From the IMG/VR virus record IMGVR_UViG_3300028920_000275, positions 1 through 23,259 of that record: 23,259 nt of DNA. One strand, 5' to 3'. Below, piece by piece: positions 21,174-23,259 of the stretch. Position 1 is the first letter of the stretch. Each line of letters opens with the position of its first letter. Position numbers and translations under genes: made by a program. The DNA is from a virus. The notes beneath the pieces were generated by a model, which made no database searches, was not told the origin of the DNA, and saw only the letters and a list, made by a program, of their open reading frames with translations.

Positions 21174-21887
21174 TCAAACTCCTTTGTACGGTGATCTCGG
21201 AGTCAAGAAAACTCCCCTTTTTTTATCATAATTCAAGACATCTTTTCCCCACTTTTTCAACAGCCTTTCGCTGTCCTCCATCGTTTCCTCTGGGAACTCA
21301 ATGCCCCCGCTTTGCTTCCTGTCTTTCATCCTGAACTGGATGCCAATGTGGTTAAACTTCAGCGTGGCTTTGTCTTGGTGAATATGCTGAAGCCAGAAGT
21401 CCATGTCGTCCTGGCGGTCAAGCCTCTCGTCAAATCTCCTTTTGGTAACCAGTATTCCCAATATCCAGTAAAAGAACCTCCCAAAAGAGAACGGCCTGTT
21501 TACTTCCTGATGAAGCGGTTGGATATCTGAGTTGAATCCAAACAGGTGCAATTGAAGGTCAAGGCATAGTTGAAAACCCTGTTCGAAAAGTGTTAGCATC
21601 TGGTTCTCATTTAGCACCTTCCTGTTGATATTGTGACCAGCTTCAACAAAGTCATCGTCGATCATTACTATCTGAGTCAATCCCTGATCGAAAGCATAAT
21701 CCAGTATAGCGTTCCTTTTCCTTGCTATTTTCCCGTCCTTGCTGTCAGGTATCGCAATGATCCTGCCCGGATAGTTCTTTTCATAGTCCTCTCGTTGTGA
21801 TTCCGGAACCACTATCTGAGCCGATTTGAAGAACTCAGCACTATAAACCGCATTAGGTCTGCCATATGAAGGTATGAATAGATTCAT
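21174..21887 (-). CDS. TAGT-like DNA-modifying glycosyltransferase A
   Basis: The 237-aa product begins MNLFIPSYGRPNAVYSAEFF. It shares the plan of its paralogue: an N-terminal P-S-Y-G-R loop, IVVPESQREDYEKNYPGR (about residues 25-42), IPDSKDGKIARKRNAILD (about 46-63), IVMIDDDF (Asp77-79) as the metal/nucleotide-sugar motif, FDERLDRQDDMDFWLQ (about 152-167) and a late RKQSGGIEF (about 190-198). The IARxRN and DDD elements are those I associate with the TAGT family of phage DNA base glycosyltransferases. The start overlaps the ParB-fold gene as ATGA. Having two non-identical enzymes side by side suggests either two sugars added in sequence or different acceptor specificities. DNA as substrate is inferred, not seen. 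Confidence 0.7.
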   Translation of the reverse strand: MNLFIPSYGRPNAVYSAEFFKSAQIVVPESQREDYEKNYPGRIIAIPDSKDGKIARKRNAILDYAFDQGLTQIVMIDDDFVEAGHNINRKVLNENQMLTLFEQGFQLCLDLQLHLFGFNSDIQPLHQEVNRPFSFGRFFYWILGILVTKRRFDERLDRQDDMDFWLQHIHQDKATLKFNHIGIQFRMKDRKQSGGIEFPEETMEDSERLLKKWGKDVLNYDKKRGVFLTPRSPYKGV

Positions 21888-22483
21888 TTCAGCCTGTTGA
21901 TAACCGGAGCCCCTTTGATCACCCTTCCAATTCCTACCTTTTGCGACTTCACTGTTTTGATAGCCGACTTCACTTCCTTCAATCCCAATTTATCCTTCGC
22001 CACTTCCCAATCCATTGCATTATCGAAATACAAGACTACGTAATTGTGTTCAAGCATCAGCTCAGGGGAAAACTCAATCTCAGGTTTTACGGGATCCGCT
22101 TTCGGTTTGATGTCTATTCCCATTCCCTTCAGAACGGCAGGCTCATATTGTGACAGAAGAACTTCGTCATCCCAGAATCCGAAATGCTGATTGTCAATAA
22201 TTACATACTGTTTCCACTCGCCAGGGGAAAGATCTTTAAACTGCCGAACCCATTTCTTCGGTATTTTTGTATAGCCAAGCTCAAGCAAAGCCTTGTATCT
22301 CTGGTTTCCTCCTTTTATAACATTGTTCTCGTCAATTACGATCCCATTGATTTCAAGCCCTTTAAGAAATGATTCAAGGTTGTTTTTGAGTGAGTCCATC
22401 CCTGCCCGTGTGATCTTGCGTGGGTTATCCTCATTCAATTTCAGATCCTCTAGCCTGATATTGTCTTCGCTTCCCTTTGCCAT
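21884..22483 (-). CDS. ParB-fold nuclease-like protein
   Basis: The 199-aa product begins MAKGSEDNIRLEDLKLNEDN. Residues about 9-110 carry the ParB/Srx fold: IRLEDLKLNEDNPRKIT (9-25), a strand and loop VIDENNVIKGGNQRYKALLE (49-68) containing the ParB box G-G-N-Q-R-Y-x-A (58-65), and IPKKWVRQFKDLSPGEWKQY. The C-terminal part (about 140-199) has VVLYFDNAMDWEVAKDKLGL and ends KVGIGRVIKGAPVINRLK, an extension I recall from phage versions that sit beside modification genes. Phage ParB-fold proteins may bind or nick DNA or bind nucleotides, and chromosome-type segregation is unlikely because no ParA is present. Overlaps with both neighbours (34 bases upstream, ATGA downstream) put it in one unit with the glycosyltransferases. 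Confidence 0.8.
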   Translation of the reverse strand: MAKGSEDNIRLEDLKLNEDNPRKITRAGMDSLKNNLESFLKGLEINGIVIDENNVIKGGNQRYKALLELGYTKIPKKWVRQFKDLSPGEWKQYVIIDNQHFGFWDDEVLLSQYEPAVLKGMGIDIKPKADPVKPEIEFSPELMLEHNYVVLYFDNAMDWEVAKDKLGLKEVKSAIKTVKSQKVGIGRVIKGAPVINRLK

Positions 22484-22677
22484 TTGTCCAACATTTTTTT
22501 GGTTTCTTTTGCCTTGCCGTTCCTCGTCTCAGTGATTATGAAAGTTTTATATAGAAAAAAAGGATTGCTGAGCCATTTGCGAAGGGTTGGTTGTGTAACC
22601 CCTGCAAAAGCTCCGGCTTCCTTCCTTGTTTCGAAATGGTAAGCCTTACCGTCTACCGTGTTTAAAAAGATTACCAC
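22450..22677 (-). CDS. Small helix-turn-helix-like protein
   Basis: The 75-aa product begins MVIFLNTVDGKAYHFETRKE. Residues about 13-38 (YHFETRKEAGAFAGVTQPTL, then RKWLSN) resemble NUMOD-type or excisionase-like DNA-binding motifs in which a short strand with F-x-T/S is followed by E-A-A-x-x-x-G-V-x-x-x-T-(I/L)-x-x-W-L. The rest is a strand (YKTFIITETRNG) and a basic helix. It could be a regulator of this operon or a targeting subunit for the following ParB-fold protein. It overlaps the 66-aa gene by 32 bases and the ParB-fold gene by 34 bases, as phage small genes commonly do. Confidence 0.6.
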   Translation of the reverse strand: MVIFLNTVDGKAYHFETRKEAGAFAGVTQPTLRKWLSNPFFLYKTFIITETRNGKAKETKKMLDKWQREAKTISG

Positions 22678-22846
22678 GAGATAGCCAATGATTACAAGTT
22701 TCGATCCCTGTTTCTGGATCAGTAAAAAATTCCTTTATAAGCGGTTCCTGATTAATCTTCGGTTCATACCTCGCACAAATAGTACAGGGGACTCTATCGA
22801 ATCCCCTACATTTACGCATATCTGAACGCCTGAACCTTCGTGACAT
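22646..22846 (-). CDS. Small Cys-rich basic protein, possible zinc binder
   Basis: The 66-aa product begins MSRRFRRSDMRKCRGFDRVP. Cysteines 13, 20 and 23 (C-x6-C-x2-C) are followed far later by ETCNHW (Cys51, His53), a set that could bind zinc. Half the residues outside these are charged. The ATG shares its A with the TAA of the preceding gene (TAATG). I recognise no family, but small zinc-ribbon-like proteins of this kind are common in early phage operons. Confidence 0.6.
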   Translation of the reverse strand: MSRRFRRSDMRKCRGFDRVPCTICARYEPKINQEPLIKEFFTDPETGIETCNHWLSRGNLFKHGRR

Positions 22847-23187
22847 TAATTAACTGATATAGAAGCTTTTTCGTATGCCCTCCCTGTCAATTCTTCAAAT
22901 TTAGCATCCGCTCTGTTCACATCTGAGATGCTCCATGCCGTGTAGCCAAAGTCCTCGTCTTTCGGATACAGTTCCTTCGGGTGGTATTCAATTTCTCCAT
23001 GACCGGGGATAACCCTTACAGACGCTTCCTGTTTCCTGATCAGAAAGACTTCGTAAGAAACGATCCTCGGTACATCCGTGTCCATGTAGTATTGGGCATA
23101 CATAGCCACATGATCGTTCCGCTTGATCAGTCGAAATTCGAATACATCCTTTTTGGATCGCACTATGGTTTCCCTTAACATCTCCAT
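22846..23187 (-). CDS. First gene of the right-hand operon, unknown function
   Basis: The product of 113 aa starts MEMLRETIVRSKKDVFEFRL at 23187, or two codons later at 23181 with MLRETIV. A longer frame from 23205 is rejected because it would begin upstream of the -7 box described next to it. The N-terminal part is beta-rich (FEFRLIKRNDHVAMYAQYYM, SYEVFLIRKQEASVRVIPG), and a C-terminal helix follows YTAWSISDVNRADAKFEEL. This alternation of strands and a final helix, with the phrase FxxxLxxRxDxVAxYxQxY, occurs in small phage and plasmid proteins whose function is unknown to me. It leads the block that ends with terminase. Confidence 0.65.
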   Translation of the reverse strand: MEMLRETIVRSKKDVFEFRLIKRNDHVAMYAQYYMDTDVPRIVSYEVFLIRKQEASVRVIPGHGEIEYHPKELYPKDEDFGYTAWSISDVNRADAKFEELTGRAYEKASISVN

Positions 23188-23191
23188 AAAG

Positions 23192-23222
23192 CAAAGATAC
23201 GGCAAAAAACCAGAATGAAAAA
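23192..23222 (-). promoter_or_regulatory. Bacteroidota-type promoter of the right-hand operon
   Basis: The minus strand has TATCTTTG (23199-23192), a perfect TAnnTTTG -7 box, preceded at 19 bases by TTTT (23222-23219), the same -33 variant as at 4896-4899. The expected transcription start is at about 23186, so the mRNA leader in front of the first gene is nearly absent, as at the other two promoters. The flanks do not resemble the other two. Confidence 0.6.
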
Positions 23223-23259
23223 AATAGACTTATTAACACCAGATAAACCGATTCCTTTT
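23215..23259 (+). CDS. Start of a divergent gene running off the right edge
   Basis: On the plus strand an ATG at 23215 opens MKKIDLLTPDKPIPF and continues beyond the window. The composition looks like a protein start, and the upstream bases are A-rich (GGCAAAAAACCAGA), suitable for Bacteroidota translation. If real, this is the only plus-strand gene, and the two transcription directions diverge here. Only 15 codons are visible, so function cannot be assigned. Confidence 0.4.
   Translation, partial: MKKIDLLTPDKPIPF

Overview
The window is a continuous stretch of a tailed-phage (or prophage) genome, most likely a siphovirus of a Bacteroidota host. Nearly every gene lies on the minus strand, so transcription runs from high to low coordinates. 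Three lines point to Bacteroidota. Boxes matching the Bacteroidota -33/-7 promoter (TTTG-N19-TAnnTTTG) stand in front of three transcription blocks. Most starts lack a strong Shine-Dalgarno sequence. The tail proteins and the BspA-like leucine-rich-repeat fibres resemble those of Bacteroidota phages. No tRNA, rRNA, CRISPR array, insertion sequence or integrase is visible, and no gene-free stretch exceeds 300 bases.

Reading with transcription, block 1 (about 23.2-16.7 kb) starts at a promoter at the right edge. It holds three small genes (one Cys-rich, one with a helix-turn-helix-like segment), a ParB-fold protein, two paralogous glycosyltransferases of the TET-associated (TAGT) type with a small unannotated-size gene between them, a 276-aa protein of unknown function, a phage-encoded lipoprotein, and the small and large terminase subunits. 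Many junctions are ATGA or short overlaps, so this is a tightly coupled operon. The pairing of TAGT-like enzymes and a ParB-fold protein suggests DNA base hypermodification close to the packaging genes, although no base-oxidising or hydroxymethylating enzyme lies in the window.

Block 2 (16.7-5.0 kb) starts at a second promoter between the large terminase and a cassette of four tandem fibre-like genes. All four share a ~50-residue N-terminal module and diverge afterwards: three carry a WGDGT-type domain plus a leucine-rich solenoid, and two of these end in a carbohydrate-binding-like jelly roll. Then come a coiled-coil protein, a tail assembly chaperone with an evident -1 programmed frameshift on a T9 run, tail-completion and HK97-gp10-like neck proteins, two large tail-tip proteins, a 48-aa gene and a short tape measure protein.

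Block 3 (4.87 kb to the left edge) starts at a third promoter that is 32/44 identical to the second. It encodes a XkdF-like protease/scaffold fusion, the major capsid protein, a probable tail tube protein, a small beta-rich protein and the portal protein, which runs off the left end. The order is unusual: terminase is followed by fibres and tail, and the head genes come last with the portal downstream of the capsid gene.

The most notable items are the fibre cassette with its shared anchor, the TAGT pair with an embedded small gene, the near-duplicate late promoters, the chaperone frameshift, the phage lipoprotein, and several small overlapping genes that a length cutoff would miss. Family names come from recognising motifs by eye; no database search was run.
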